A stretch of 64,000 nucleotides of DNA from Muribaculaceae bacterium (GTDB lineage Bacteria; Bacteroidota; Bacteroidia; Bacteroidales; Muribaculaceae): NCBI GenBank assembly GCA_017557665.1, contig JAFYYI010000065.1, positions 124,001 through 188,000 of the forward strand, read 5' to 3'. The notes beneath the pieces are model-generated. The model made no database searches. It was not told the DNA's origin and saw only the letters and a list, made by a program, of their open reading frames with translations. A program made the translations under genes and the position numbers. How positions within the stretch are numbered: position 1 is the first letter of the stretch; the number at the start of each line of letters is the position of its first letter. This document shows, piece after piece, positions 8,051 to 15,499 of the stretch.

Positions 8051-8058
8051 TACCTTTG
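8051..8058 (+). promoter_or_regulatory. -7 box for murB-murA
   Basis: TACCTTTG, 21 nt before the murB ATG, an exact match to TAnnTTTG. Confidence 0.65.
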
Positions 8059-8079
8059 CGGTCTTAAATCAATATTACA

Positions 8080-9105
8080 ATGGGAGACATGGCCATCACT
8101 ATACAACATCATTACTCACTGATCAAGCACAACACCTTCGGGATGGATGTGAAAGCAGCGCAGTTCATCAGCTACAAAACGGTGGATGAACTCATCGAGG
8201 TCTTGGCAGCCCTCAGGGAGCGCGGCGAACGCATCTTGCACATTGGTTGCGGAAGCAATCTGCTGTTCACCAGGGACTTTGATGGATCCATCCTGCATTC
8301 CGACATCAAGTTCATCGAGGAAGTTTCTCGCGACGAACAGCACATCTGCTTTCGCGTGGGCTCGGGCGTGGTGTGGGACGATTTCTGTGCCCAAATGGCT
8401 CGAAACAACTATTTCGGGCCCGAGAACCTGTCCTATATACCGGGTGAAGTCGGAGCCTCGGCCATCCAGAATATCGGAGCCTATGGTGTGGAGGTGGAAA
8501 GCATCATTCATGAGGTGGAGACGATAGCAGTCGCCACTGGCCAGCCTCGAATGTTCAAAGTCAGTGAATGTGAGTATGGCTATCGGGACAGCATTTTCAA
8601 GAACCGCTTGAAGGGGCAATACATCGTCACAGCAGTGGTCTTCAGGCTGTCGCTCGTCCCGGTGGTCCATCTGGACTACGGTCCGCTGCGGGAATTCACC
8701 TCACATGGCGAGAAGCCCACAGCTCAGGCCATACGCGAGGAGGTAATCAACATCCGCCGCTCCAAACTGCCTGAACCCAAGGAGATGGGCAGTGCCGGCA
8801 GTTTCTTCAAGAACCCGGTAGTTCCAGTCGAGGTCTACCAACAAATTGCAGCCACCCATGCCGATGTGCCCCATTATGTGGTTGATGACCGTCACATCAA
8901 GGTTCCGGCAGCATGGCTCATTGAGCAATGCGGCTGGAAAGGCAAGCAGCATGGCGAGGCCGGTGTCTATGAGAAACAGCCGTTGATCCTTGTCAACCGG
9001 GGCCATGCAAGGCCCAACGACATCATGGAGTTGGCCGCCCTCATCCAGCAAAGTGTTTTCAAGAAATTCCACATACAACTTGAACGAGAAGTCAATTACA
9101 TCTAA
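8080..9105 (+). CDS. murB: UDP-N-acetylenolpyruvoylglucosamine reductase
   Basis: 341 residues. FAD-dependent reduction of UDP-GlcNAc-enolpyruvate to UDP-MurNAc, the second committed step of peptidoglycan synthesis (cytoplasm). FAD-binding signatures are HIGCGSNLL and IPGEVGASAIQNIGAYG. Active-site features are YGYRDSIFK, GSAGSFFKNP (the Ser proton donor) and the C-terminal HGEAGVYEKQPLILVN region with the conserved Glu. The length fits type I MurB. A second in-frame ATG is at 8089. murA follows after 23 nt. Confidence 0.96.
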   Translation: MGDMAITIQHHYSLIKHNTFGMDVKAAQFISYKTVDELIEVLAALRERGERILHIGCGSNLLFTRDFDGSILHSDIKFIEEVSRDEQHICFRVGSGVVWDDFCAQMARNNYFGPENLSYIPGEVGASAIQNIGAYGVEVESIIHEVETIAVATGQPRMFKVSECEYGYRDSIFKNRLKGQYIVTAVVFRLSLVPVVHLDYGPLREFTSHGEKPTAQAIREEVINIRRSKLPEPKEMGSAGSFFKNPVVPVEVYQQIAATHADVPHYVVDDRHIKVPAAWLIEQCGWKGKQHGEAGVYEKQPLILVNRGHARPNDIMELAALIQQSVFKKFHIQLEREVNYI

Positions 9106-9128
9106 TACACTAAAAAAATCTGAATATC

Positions 9129-10439
9129 ATGGCATCATTCATCGTAGAAGGAAACCATCGCCTTCACGGCGAGATTACACCTCAAGGAGCCAAAAATGAA
9201 GCGTTGGAAGTCATCTGCGCCACTCTGCTTACTACTGAAGAGGTCGTCATTGAGAACATCCCCGACATCCTAGACGTGAACAACCTCATTCACTTGCTCG
9301 GTGATATGGGCGTCATCGTCAAGCAACTGGATGACAGCACCTATAGTTTCAAGGCCGAGCACATCAATACCGAGTTCATCGAGAGCCAAGACTTCATGAA
9401 GAAATGCGCCCGATTAAGGGGCTCGGTGATGCTGATTGGGCCACTGTTGAGCAGGTTAGGCAAAATGTATTTTGCCAACCCCGGTGGAGACAAAATCGGG
9501 CGCCGCCGCCTGGACACCCACTTCAAGGGCATCAGCAACTTGGGAGCGGAATATGCGTTCGATGCCGAGAAGCGAGCCTATCTGTTTGAATCCAAGGGAC
9601 GCCTGAAAGGAACTTACATGTTGCTTGACGAGGCATCAGTGACGGGTACGGCCAACATCGTTATGGCTGCCGTCATGGCACAGGGCACAACGACCATCTA
9701 TAACGCTGCATGTGAGCCCTATATCCAGCAACTGTGCCGGCTGTTGAACCAGATGGGAGCGAAAATCTCCGGTATTGCCTCCAACCTGCTGACCATCGAA
9801 GGTGTGGACCGTTTGTGCGGTGCACATCATCGCATCCTTCCCGACATGATCGAGGTGGGCAGTTTCATTGGCATAGCGGCCATGACAGGCAGCGAACTGA
9901 CCATCAAGGATGTTTCGTGGGACAACCTGGGCATCATTCCCGACAGTTTCCGCAAGCTGGGTTTGAAGCTGGAAAAGCGCGGAGAAGACATGTACATCCC
10001 ACATCAGGAGCACTATGAGGTGGAACGTTTCATGGATGGTTCAATCCTGACGTTGGCCGATGCTGTGTGGCCAGGACTCACACCCGACTTGCTGAGTGTG
10101 CTGCTTGTGGTGGCAACGCAGGCCAACGGCAGCATTCTGATTCATCAGAAGATGTTTGAGAGCCGACTCTTCTTTGTGGACAAGCTCATTGACATGGGTG
10201 CCCAAATCATCCTGTGCGACCCTCACCGCGCCGTTGTCATCGGGCATGACCATCACATCCGCTTGCGGGCCAACCACATGGTCTCGCCCGACATTCGTGC
10301 CGGGGTTGCCATGCTGATCGCCGCCATGAGCGCCGACGGTGTGAGCCGCATCGACCACATCGAGCAGATAGACCGCGGTTACGCCAGGATAGAAGAACGC
10401 CTCAACGCCATCGGCGCCAAGATAACGCGTATCGAATAG
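9129..10439 (+). CDS. murA: UDP-N-acetylglucosamine 1-carboxyvinyltransferase, Asp in the active-site loop
   Basis: 436 residues. Transfers enolpyruvate from PEP to UDP-GlcNAc, the first committed step of peptidoglycan synthesis. The N-terminus has the substrate motif PQGAKNEALEVI (the conserved Lys-Asn pair). The catalytic loop reads NPGGDKIGRRRLDTH: residue 121 (codon GAC, 9489-9491) is Asp where fosfomycin-sensitive enzymes have Cys (PGGCTIG). Asp at this position keeps catalysis but prevents alkylation by fosfomycin in characterised enzymes. Operon with murB. Confidence 0.96.
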   Translation: MASFIVEGNHRLHGEITPQGAKNEALEVICATLLTTEEVVIENIPDILDVNNLIHLLGDMGVIVKQLDDSTYSFKAEHINTEFIESQDFMKKCARLRGSVMLIGPLLSRLGKMYFANPGGDKIGRRRLDTHFKGISNLGAEYAFDAEKRAYLFESKGRLKGTYMLLDEASVTGTANIVMAAVMAQGTTTIYNAACEPYIQQLCRLLNQMGAKISGIASNLLTIEGVDRLCGAHHRILPDMIEVGSFIGIAAMTGSELTIKDVSWDNLGIIPDSFRKLGLKLEKRGEDMYIPHQEHYEVERFMDGSILTLADAVWPGLTPDLLSVLLVVATQANGSILIHQKMFESRLFFVDKLIDMGAQIILCDPHRAVVIGHDHHIRLRANHMVSPDIRAGVAMLIAAMSADGVSRIDHIEQIDRGYARIEERLNAIGAKITRIE

Positions 10440-10501
10440 TCAAGCCTGCGAGGACTGGGCTATTGGCTGATAATCCTGATTGGCAAAATGTGATTCTGAC
10501 G

Positions 10502-10789
10502 TCAGGTCGTTTTGCGCTTGAGTTTGTTCTTGAGGCGCTTATAGCCTTCAACGCCCAGGATGGTCAGGCCGCCGTATTGGCAGGTCTTGGCCAAGCCGAA
10601 GAGGATGGTCCATAATACGCCCTTTGCCGTAACACTGATGGGCAGCAGCATTTGGGCAAAGGACAGGATATAGAACGGGATGCAGCACAACAACACGATG
10701 ACACCGGTCCTGAAAGACAATGACTGCAGCCAGGACTTCAACTTGTGCCACACGTGTTGGATGGCTTGTTTAGGCGAACGGGAGGACAT
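10502..10789 (-). CDS. Small two-helix membrane protein, unknown
   Basis: About 95 residues from the ATG at 10789, which overlaps the stop of the flavoprotein gene as TAATG; the longer frame lies inside that gene. Two hydrophobic segments (TGVIVLLCCIPFYILSFAQML and VLWTILFGLAKTCQYGGLTIL) and a basic tail (RLKNKLKRK). Last gene of the minus-strand redox run. No family recognised. Confidence 0.6.
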   Translation of the reverse strand: MSSRSPKQAIQHVWHKLKSWLQSLSFRTGVIVLLCCIPFYILSFAQMLLPISVTAKGVLWTILFGLAKTCQYGGLTILGVEGYKRLKNKLKRKTT

Positions 10790-11430
10790 TATAAAATCTT
10801 CTCGGCTATGCGCTTGCCGGCATTGTAGGCCTCCTGCAAGTCTTGCTCCCAATGCTCGTCGCGATACTTGCGTTTGGCCTCCTCGGAGAATCCGGCCAGT
10901 TCAAAGTTAGCGTAGTTTTTCACCTGATAGGTGTTGTAGGCGTAGAGGCGCTCGGGCTCTCCCAAGGCAGCCTTAATGCAATACTCCATCGAGCCATAGC
11001 CCTGGCTGTTGTTACGCTCGGGCAGGCCGTTCATGGTCTCCAACAGCACTACGGGCATCCGCTTTGGAGCAGTCATGCTGTAGTCATTGTAGGAGAGCCA
11101 GGGGAATGCCAGTCGCTCCAGGAAGGTGCGCATCTGGCCCGTCACGTCACCAAAGTATATCGGCGAGCCCAATACCAAGCCGTCGGCTTGAGCAATTTCT
11201 TCCAGGACCGGTGTCAGCGCATCCTTGAACTTGCAGACGTTTGATGCCCTGCCCTTGATTTTGCAGGCCATGCACGACATGCAGCCCTTGTAGTCGAGAT
11301 CATACAGGCGCACTGTCTTAACTTCAATCTCACTGCTCACCGAGCTTGCTCCCTCGGCAAATCTCTGCAACATCGAGGCCGTGTTGAAAATCTTTCTCGG
11401 ACCTCCATCGATAATGATAATCTTTTTCAT
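10789..11430 (-). CDS. Iron-sulfur flavoprotein / NAD(P)H-dependent FMN reductase family
   Basis: 213 residues, flavodoxin-like fold. FMN-binding N-terminus is MKKIIIIDGGPRKIFNTA; residues 50-66 carry a compact Cys cluster (C50-x2-C53-x2-C56-x9-C66; GCMSCMACK) of the type that binds the 4Fe-4S cluster in iron-sulfur flavoproteins; LGSPIYFGDVTGQMRTFLER follows. Likely electron carrier or reductase for peroxide, quinone or oxygen detoxification. Its start overlaps the upstream CPBP gene stop (ATGA, 11427-11430). Confidence 0.85.
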   Translation of the reverse strand: MKKIIIIDGGPRKIFNTASMLQRFAEGASSVSSEIEVKTVRLYDLDYKGCMSCMACKIKGRASNVCKFKDALTPVLEEIAQADGLVLGSPIYFGDVTGQMRTFLERLAFPWLSYNDYSMTAPKRMPVVLLETMNGLPERNNSQGYGSMEYCIKAALGEPERLYAYNTYQVKNYANFELAGFSEEAKRKYRDEHWEQDLQEAYNAGKRIAEKIL

Positions 11431-12245
11431 GATGATATGGTTTTTTGTTTCGTAATTTTATTTCTCTTAGAATATATCAGCAGAAGCCCCACTACGGCCA
11501 AGACTATGCTGCCGACAACAACTTTAGCGTCAGTCAAGATGATAGCCGGCATTTTCGCCATCTGCAAGTCGCCGAGCCCGAGCCAGCAATAAACCGCAAG
11601 CAGCGTTGCCGTCAGATTGCAGCCGGCATGTAGGGCGACGCTATTCCAGATGTTTCGTGACCAGATGAATATCGCTCCGTAGAATAAGGCATTGATGAAC
11701 GCTCCAGGGAAATTACGCACGTGAAGCATTCCAAATAATAGGGCCATCACCACACAGACAGCTATCTGCGCCCGCCGACTACGGAATGGCGAAATCGCCA
11801 TTTGCCTGAAACACAGCTCTTCGAGTATGGGCGCCAGCAACACAGCATGAACACTGCCCAGCAGCTCCTCACGCAATTCTGAAGTCGTGTAGGTTGTCAA
11901 CGGCTCCAACTGCACGGTGTGAACCAGGCACGTGAGACCATATAGGATATATTCTTTCGCGACAAACCAGAGCGGAGCAATTAACAACAGCCCGACAATG
12001 AGAAGGGCCATTGGCCGTTTAAGTTGGAATTGTCTGGCAACAGGGAATAATTTCGGCTCTACCCGTTGAACGAGAAAAACCGTCAGCCCGATTCCTGCCA
12101 AAGTGAGCAGCCACGACAGTAACTCGCCGCCAAAACCCAGCGAGTCACTGTCAAGCGGCAATGCAGTGATATAGATGAGTGCAGTGCCGTATGCCGCCGC
12201 AAGTATCGGCATCAGGGACTTGAGAAGGCCGAGCAGCTTGTTCAT
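11427..12245 (-). CDS. CPBP family intramembrane glutamic protease-like protein
   Basis: 272 residues, about seven hydrophobic segments. The three CPBP/Abi motifs are intact: EELCFR (EExxxR), FGMLH (FxxxH) and HAGCN (HxxxN). Homologues process prenylated or membrane peptides or serve in bacteriocin immunity; the substrate here is unknown. It lies 31 nt after the flavin reductase gene and overlaps the flavoprotein gene, so it is probably part of the same operon. Confidence 0.85.
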   Translation of the reverse strand: MNKLLGLLKSLMPILAAAYGTALIYITALPLDSDSLGFGGELLSWLLTLAGIGLTVFLVQRVEPKLFPVARQFQLKRPMALLIVGLLLIAPLWFVAKEYILYGLTCLVHTVQLEPLTTYTTSELREELLGSVHAVLLAPILEELCFRQMAISPFRSRRAQIAVCVVMALLFGMLHVRNFPGAFINALFYGAIFIWSRNIWNSVALHAGCNLTATLLAVYCWLGLGDLQMAKMPAIILTDAKVVVGSIVLAVVGLLLIYSKRNKITKQKTISS

Positions 12246-12276
12246 GCCGTCAATGATTCATCCCTGCTCGCGATTC

Positions 12277-12846
12277 TCACTTTATTTGGGCACCGTCGGC
12301 GAATGCGTGTCCAACCTTCTCTCCTAATTTGATATAGGTGTGGTGAATGGGGTCGAAGGTGATAATCTCCATTTTCTCCACATCAGGTTCACCATCGCGT
12401 GACAGGTACTTCTCATCGCAGAGGACGTTGACGATTTGGGCCACAAGGTTATAGCCATGTTCTGATTGATCAAGCTTTTCCTTGATGCGGCATTCCAGGG
12501 TCATCGGGAACTCCTTGAACAACGGGGCATTCACGTTGGGAGCCTTCTCGACCGTCCAGCCCGCCTTTTCCATCTTGTCGGGCGTGTCGCGGCCACTGGT
12601 GATGCCCACATAGTCGGCAGCCACCATAGTTTGGGCGGTGGCAAAGGCAACGGTCAGGTCACGGTTGTTTTTGAGATTATCGGTCGTGGCGTGAGAGCCC
12701 AGCGAAATCATGATTTCGCCATTATCCCACTGTCCGCCCCATGCCGCGTTCATGGCATTGGGCTTGCCATACATGTCATAGGTGCCAATAATCAATACGG
12801 GTTGTGGAAGAACCCAGGGTTTTGAACCAAAGCTTTTCATACTCAT
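12277..12846 (-). CDS. Flavin reductase family (FMN-binding split barrel) protein
   Basis: 189 residues. The N-terminus (PVLIIGTYDMYGKPNAMNAAWGG) and MISLGSHATTDNLKNNRDLTVAF match the flavin-reductase-like FMN-binding domain common next to redox stress genes. Probably binds FMN and transfers electrons from NAD(P)H. It lies 16 nt after the GPx-nitroreductase fusion and is likely co-transcribed with it. Confidence 0.85.
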   Translation of the reverse strand: MSMKSFGSKPWVLPQPVLIIGTYDMYGKPNAMNAAWGGQWDNGEIMISLGSHATTDNLKNNRDLTVAFATAQTMVAADYVGITSGRDTPDKMEKAGWTVEKAPNVNAPLFKEFPMTLECRIKEKLDQSEHGYNLVAQIVNVLCDEKYLSRDGEPDVEKMEIITFDPIHHTYIKLGEKVGHAFADGAQIK

Positions 12847-12862
12847 GTCTCCTTTAAATTAA

Positions 12863-13999
12863 TTATTTGATATATTTAACTTTAGATGCATCGCGGGGTT
12901 TGGCCTCGGGCTGCTCATCGGGATAGCCGATGGCGAGGATGTAATTCAGCTTATAACCCTCGGGGATATCGAGCCTGTCAAGGAAGAACTTGGCATCGGC
13001 ATTCGAATTGAGGAAGCGAACAGGACCGCCCAGGCAGCAGGTGCCCAGACCCATCGACTGGGCCGCCAGCATCATGTTCTCGCCCAGCAGGCCGGCATCG
13101 AGTTCACCGCCACCTTCGGCCGGGGTGCAGACGCAGATAAGGTTGGGAGCGTTGCGGAACATGTTCTTGAAGTCCTTGTCTCGCTTCACCTGCTCGGGGT
13201 TATTGCGCTTATAGACTTCGGTCACGTCAGCAATCAGCTGCTGGTCTTCCACCACGCGGACGATCCACGGCTGACGGTTCATGCCACTTGGGGCATTGAT
13301 GCCGACACGCACTATCATCTCCAGTTTCTCGTGCTCAACAGACTTGTCGAGATACTTGCGCACCGAGCGACGGGCCATCATGTTGCTCAGGACGGGATTC
13401 AACTCGAGTTGGATGTCAGCATCGATGTCGGTCATCTTGTCCGTCGGCTCGTAGCGTTTCACGACACGGCCATCGCGGGAAACAAGGAACTTGGTGAAAT
13501 TCCACTTGATGTCGGACTTCTTGTCGTAATCAGCATCCTGCTTGCGGAGCATCTCATCCATGAATTTCCCCCTCTGGTCGTTAAGGTCGAAACCGCCGAA
13601 GCCTTTATGTGCCTTCAGATAGGTAAAGAGCGGATGCTCTCCCACTCCATTCACGTCAATCTTGTCGAACTGAGGGAACTTGATGTTGAAGTTGAGGGTG
13701 CAGAACTGGTGAATCTCCTCGATGGTGCCGGGAGCCTGCTCACCGAACTGGTTGCAGGGGAAGTCCAGAATCTCCAGTCCAGCGGCATGATATTTCTCAT
13801 ACAGCGCCTCCAGTTCAGCGTATTGAGGCGTGAATCCACAACGGGTGGCGGTGTTCACGATAAGCATCACCTTGCCCTTGTAGTCGGCGAGTGAGACGTC
13901 CTTGCCCAAATCATCCTTTACCGAGATGTCATAGATACCCTGTGCCGACACCGTCAGCACGCTCATCATGGCCATGAGGCCTAATATCATCTTCTTCAT
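12863..13999 (-). CDS. Exported glutathione-peroxidase/nitroreductase fusion protein
   Basis: 378 residues in one uninterrupted frame. Residues 1-19 are a signal peptide (ending VSAQ). Residues about 21-198 are a GPx domain with a full tetrad: Cys54 (TRCGFTPQY), Gln84 (FPCNQFGEQ), Trp166 and Asn167 (KWNFTKF). From about 203 a nitroreductase domain begins (MMARRSVRKYLDK, INAPSGMNRQPW), continues through GENMMLAAQSMGLGTCCLGG and ends at LAIGYPDEQP. Both domains appear catalytically intact. The signal peptide would place a flavin enzyme and a thiol peroxidase together outside the cytoplasm, where the electron donor is unclear. Gene order ties it to the OhrR regulator. Confidence 0.9.
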   Translation of the reverse strand: MKKMILGLMAMMSVLTVSAQGIYDISVKDDLGKDVSLADYKGKVMLIVNTATRCGFTPQYAELEALYEKYHAAGLEILDFPCNQFGEQAPGTIEEIHQFCTLNFNIKFPQFDKIDVNGVGEHPLFTYLKAHKGFGGFDLNDQRGKFMDEMLRKQDADYDKKSDIKWNFTKFLVSRDGRVVKRYEPTDKMTDIDADIQLELNPVLSNMMARRSVRKYLDKSVEHEKLEMIVRVGINAPSGMNRQPWIVRVVEDQQLIADVTEVYKRNNPEQVKRDKDFKNMFRNAPNLICVCTPAEGGGELDAGLLGENMMLAAQSMGLGTCCLGGPVRFLNSNADAKFFLDRLDIPEGYKLNYILAIGYPDEQPEAKPRDASKVKYIK

Positions 14000-14004
14000 A
14001 TTCG

Positions 14005-14190
14005 TTACTGATATTTAGTGAATTTATATTTCTCACGCAGTTCATCCTTTCGCTCGTCACTTTGGCTGGTAAAGTAGGCTTTCCAGCCTGGACAGAAGTT
14101 GATGTGCCAACGCCAGAAACGTCCCATCAGAGAGTTGGGCTTCCGGTCGTAATGAGCACGAAATTTGCAGTTTTCACACATATGTGCCAT
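14005..14190 (-). CDS. Small conserved-looking CxxC protein, unknown
   Basis: 61 residues (58 if the ATG at 14181 is used). CENC near the N-terminus and FCPGWK at mid-length give three Cys that could bind a metal or act in thiol redox; it is rich in aromatic and basic residues. It sits 7 nt after the OhrR-type gene and 5 nt before the GPx-nitroreductase gene, so it is firmly embedded in the peroxide-response operon. Confidence 0.7.
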   Translation of the reverse strand: MAHMCENCKFRAHYDRKPNSLMGRFWRWHINFCPGWKAYFTSQSDERKDELREKYKFTKYQ

Positions 14191-14197
14191 AATTCCA

Positions 14198-14638
14198 TTA
14201 TTTTTTTAAAGAGTTAATAATCATGTCCAATTGCTGTGCGAGGTTTTGATAGTCTTTGCGCTTCAATGGACAGGCTGCGAGCTGTTTGCCCATACCTGCC
14301 GGAATGAGTTCACAGGCCTTTCGTTCCAGGTCTTTTCCCTGTTCCGTCAAGCTGACGATATTCTGTCGCTTATCCTGTTCGCCCTTCTTGCGCACGATGA
14401 TTCCCTGCTTCTCCATGCGCTGCAGCAGCGGAGTCACGGTGTTGGTCTCCAGCAGCAGCCGGTGGGCAATGTCGTTCACGGGCTGACAGTCCTTCTCCCA
14501 CAGCACCATCAACACGAGATATTGGGGATAGGTAATGCCCAATGCATTAAGCATCGGCGTGTAGGACTGCGTGACCATTCGGGCTGCCGAATAGAGACGG
14601 AAGCAAATCTGATTGTCTAATTGTAATTCTGCGTGCAT
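14198..14638 (-). CDS. MarR-family regulator, OhrR-like organic-peroxide sensor
   Basis: 146 residues, winged helix. Cys12 in QICFRLYSAAR aligns with the reactive N-terminal Cys of OhrR (LCFALYAASR-type), and LLETNTVTPLLQRMEKQGI is the recognition region with the wing at EQDKRQNIVSLTEQG. OhrR proteins repress until the Cys is oxidised by organic hydroperoxide. It lies between two GPx genes (9 nt after one), so it likely represses its own operon through the inverted repeats at 15265-15323. Confidence 0.87.
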   Translation of the reverse strand: MHAELQLDNQICFRLYSAARMVTQSYTPMLNALGITYPQYLVLMVLWEKDCQPVNDIAHRLLLETNTVTPLLQRMEKQGIIVRKKGEQDKRQNIVSLTEQGKDLERKACELIPAGMGKQLAACPLKRKDYQNLAQQLDMIINSLKK

Positions 14639-14647
14639 AATCCCTGA

Positions 14648-15193
14648 TTAAGCCAGCATGGCTTCAACATCTTTCTCAAAGTCCTTGGGCTCGGTGGTGG
14701 GGGCGTAGCGCTTGATGGTCTCACCATCCTTTGAAATCAGGAACTTAGTGAAATTCCACTTGATATCGCTGTCCTTCTCAACACTCTTGCTGATGGTCTT
14801 GAAGAGTTTGGAGATGCCCTTGGCCTTGAGACCGTGGTACTCCTCGGTGGGAGCCTGGGTCTTCAGGTACTCGAAGATGGGTTCTGCATCAGGGCCGTTC
14901 ACATCGGTCTTCTTCATGATCTGGAAGGTAACACCGTAGTTCAACTGGCAGAATTCCTCAATCTCTCCGTCACTGCCCGGATCCTGTTCCTTGAACTGGT
15001 TGCAGGGGAAGCCAATGATGACCAGACCCTGGTCCTTATATTTCTGGTTCAGCTCTTCAAGGCCGGCGAACTGGGGGGTAAAGCCACACTTGCTGGCGGT
15101 GTTGACAATCAACAGCACTTTACCCTTGAACTCCGAAAAATCAATCTCCTTGCCTCTGCTTGTCAGAGCTTTGAAATCATAAATTGTTGCCAT
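14648..15193 (-). CDS. Glutathione peroxidase family thiol peroxidase
   Basis: 181 residues, cytoplasmic (no signal). Cys36 (NTASKCGFTPQF), Gln66 (FPCNQFKEQ), Trp146 and Asn147 (KWNFTKF) make up the GPx tetrad; Cys64 is shared with the fusion paralogue. Bacterial members without selenocysteine usually use thioredoxin rather than glutathione. It would reduce organic hydroperoxides. First gene of the redox operon; the operator-like repeats lie 70-130 nt upstream. Confidence 0.93.
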   Translation of the reverse strand: MATIYDFKALTSRGKEIDFSEFKGKVLLIVNTASKCGFTPQFAGLEELNQKYKDQGLVIIGFPCNQFKEQDPGSDGEIEEFCQLNYGVTFQIMKKTDVNGPDAEPIFEYLKTQAPTEEYHGLKAKGISKLFKTISKSVEKDSDIKWNFTKFLISKDGETIKRYAPTTEPKDFEKDVEAMLA

Positions 15194-15264
15194 AACTTTA
15201 TTTTTTATTTTAAATAATTATTTTTCTTGTCGTTTTCGTTGCGAAGTTATAACAAAAATGTCAT

Positions 15265-15276
15265 ATCGCAAGCGAT
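15265..15276. promoter_or_regulatory. Operator-like inverted repeat 1 (ATCGC-AA-GCGAT)
   Basis: Perfect 5-bp arms around a 2-nt centre, upstream of the GPx gene. Same 12-nt frame (ATCGnnnGCGAT) as the second site at 15309-15320. Size and symmetry suit a MarR/OhrR dimer. Confidence 0.55.
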
Positions 15277-15305
15277 TTTTCCCGAACTTTAAGATAGTTT
15301 AACAA

Positions 15306-15323
15306 TATATCGTGTGCGATATA
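15306..15323. promoter_or_regulatory. Operator-like inverted repeat 2 (TATATCG-TGTG-CGATATA)
   Basis: Perfect 7-bp arms, 4-nt centre. Contains ATCGTGTGCGAT, matching site 1 in frame, about 44 bp centre to centre (roughly four helical turns). It lies between the divergent GPx and SDR genes and could affect both. Confidence 0.6.
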
Positions 15324-15472
15324 ATTTACGCCCTATTGGTTTCAGTTAACCTTGCAAAACCCCGAATTAGGCAGAATCAGCCGATTTCATAAAAACAGAT
15401 GGCAAGAAGTCAGATTTGAGGCACCAGTTCCTGGTTTTTCGCCTCAGTTTTCGTCATTTGCCGCTTTTTGCC

Positions 15473-15480
15473 TATATTTG
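15473..15480 (+). promoter_or_regulatory. -7 box for the SDR gene
   Basis: TATATTTG matches TAnnTTTG exactly. Its position inside the 5' part of the long open frame argues that translation starts downstream of it. Confidence 0.5.
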
Positions 15481-15499
15481 TACCCTAGTATTTTCAATT

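Noticed and set aside
12863..13999. GPx-nitroreductase fusion as a frameshift or assembly artefact
   Set aside because: The frame is continuous, both domains have intact motifs and the linker is in-frame with no repeated sequence; kept as a real fusion, though a search is needed.
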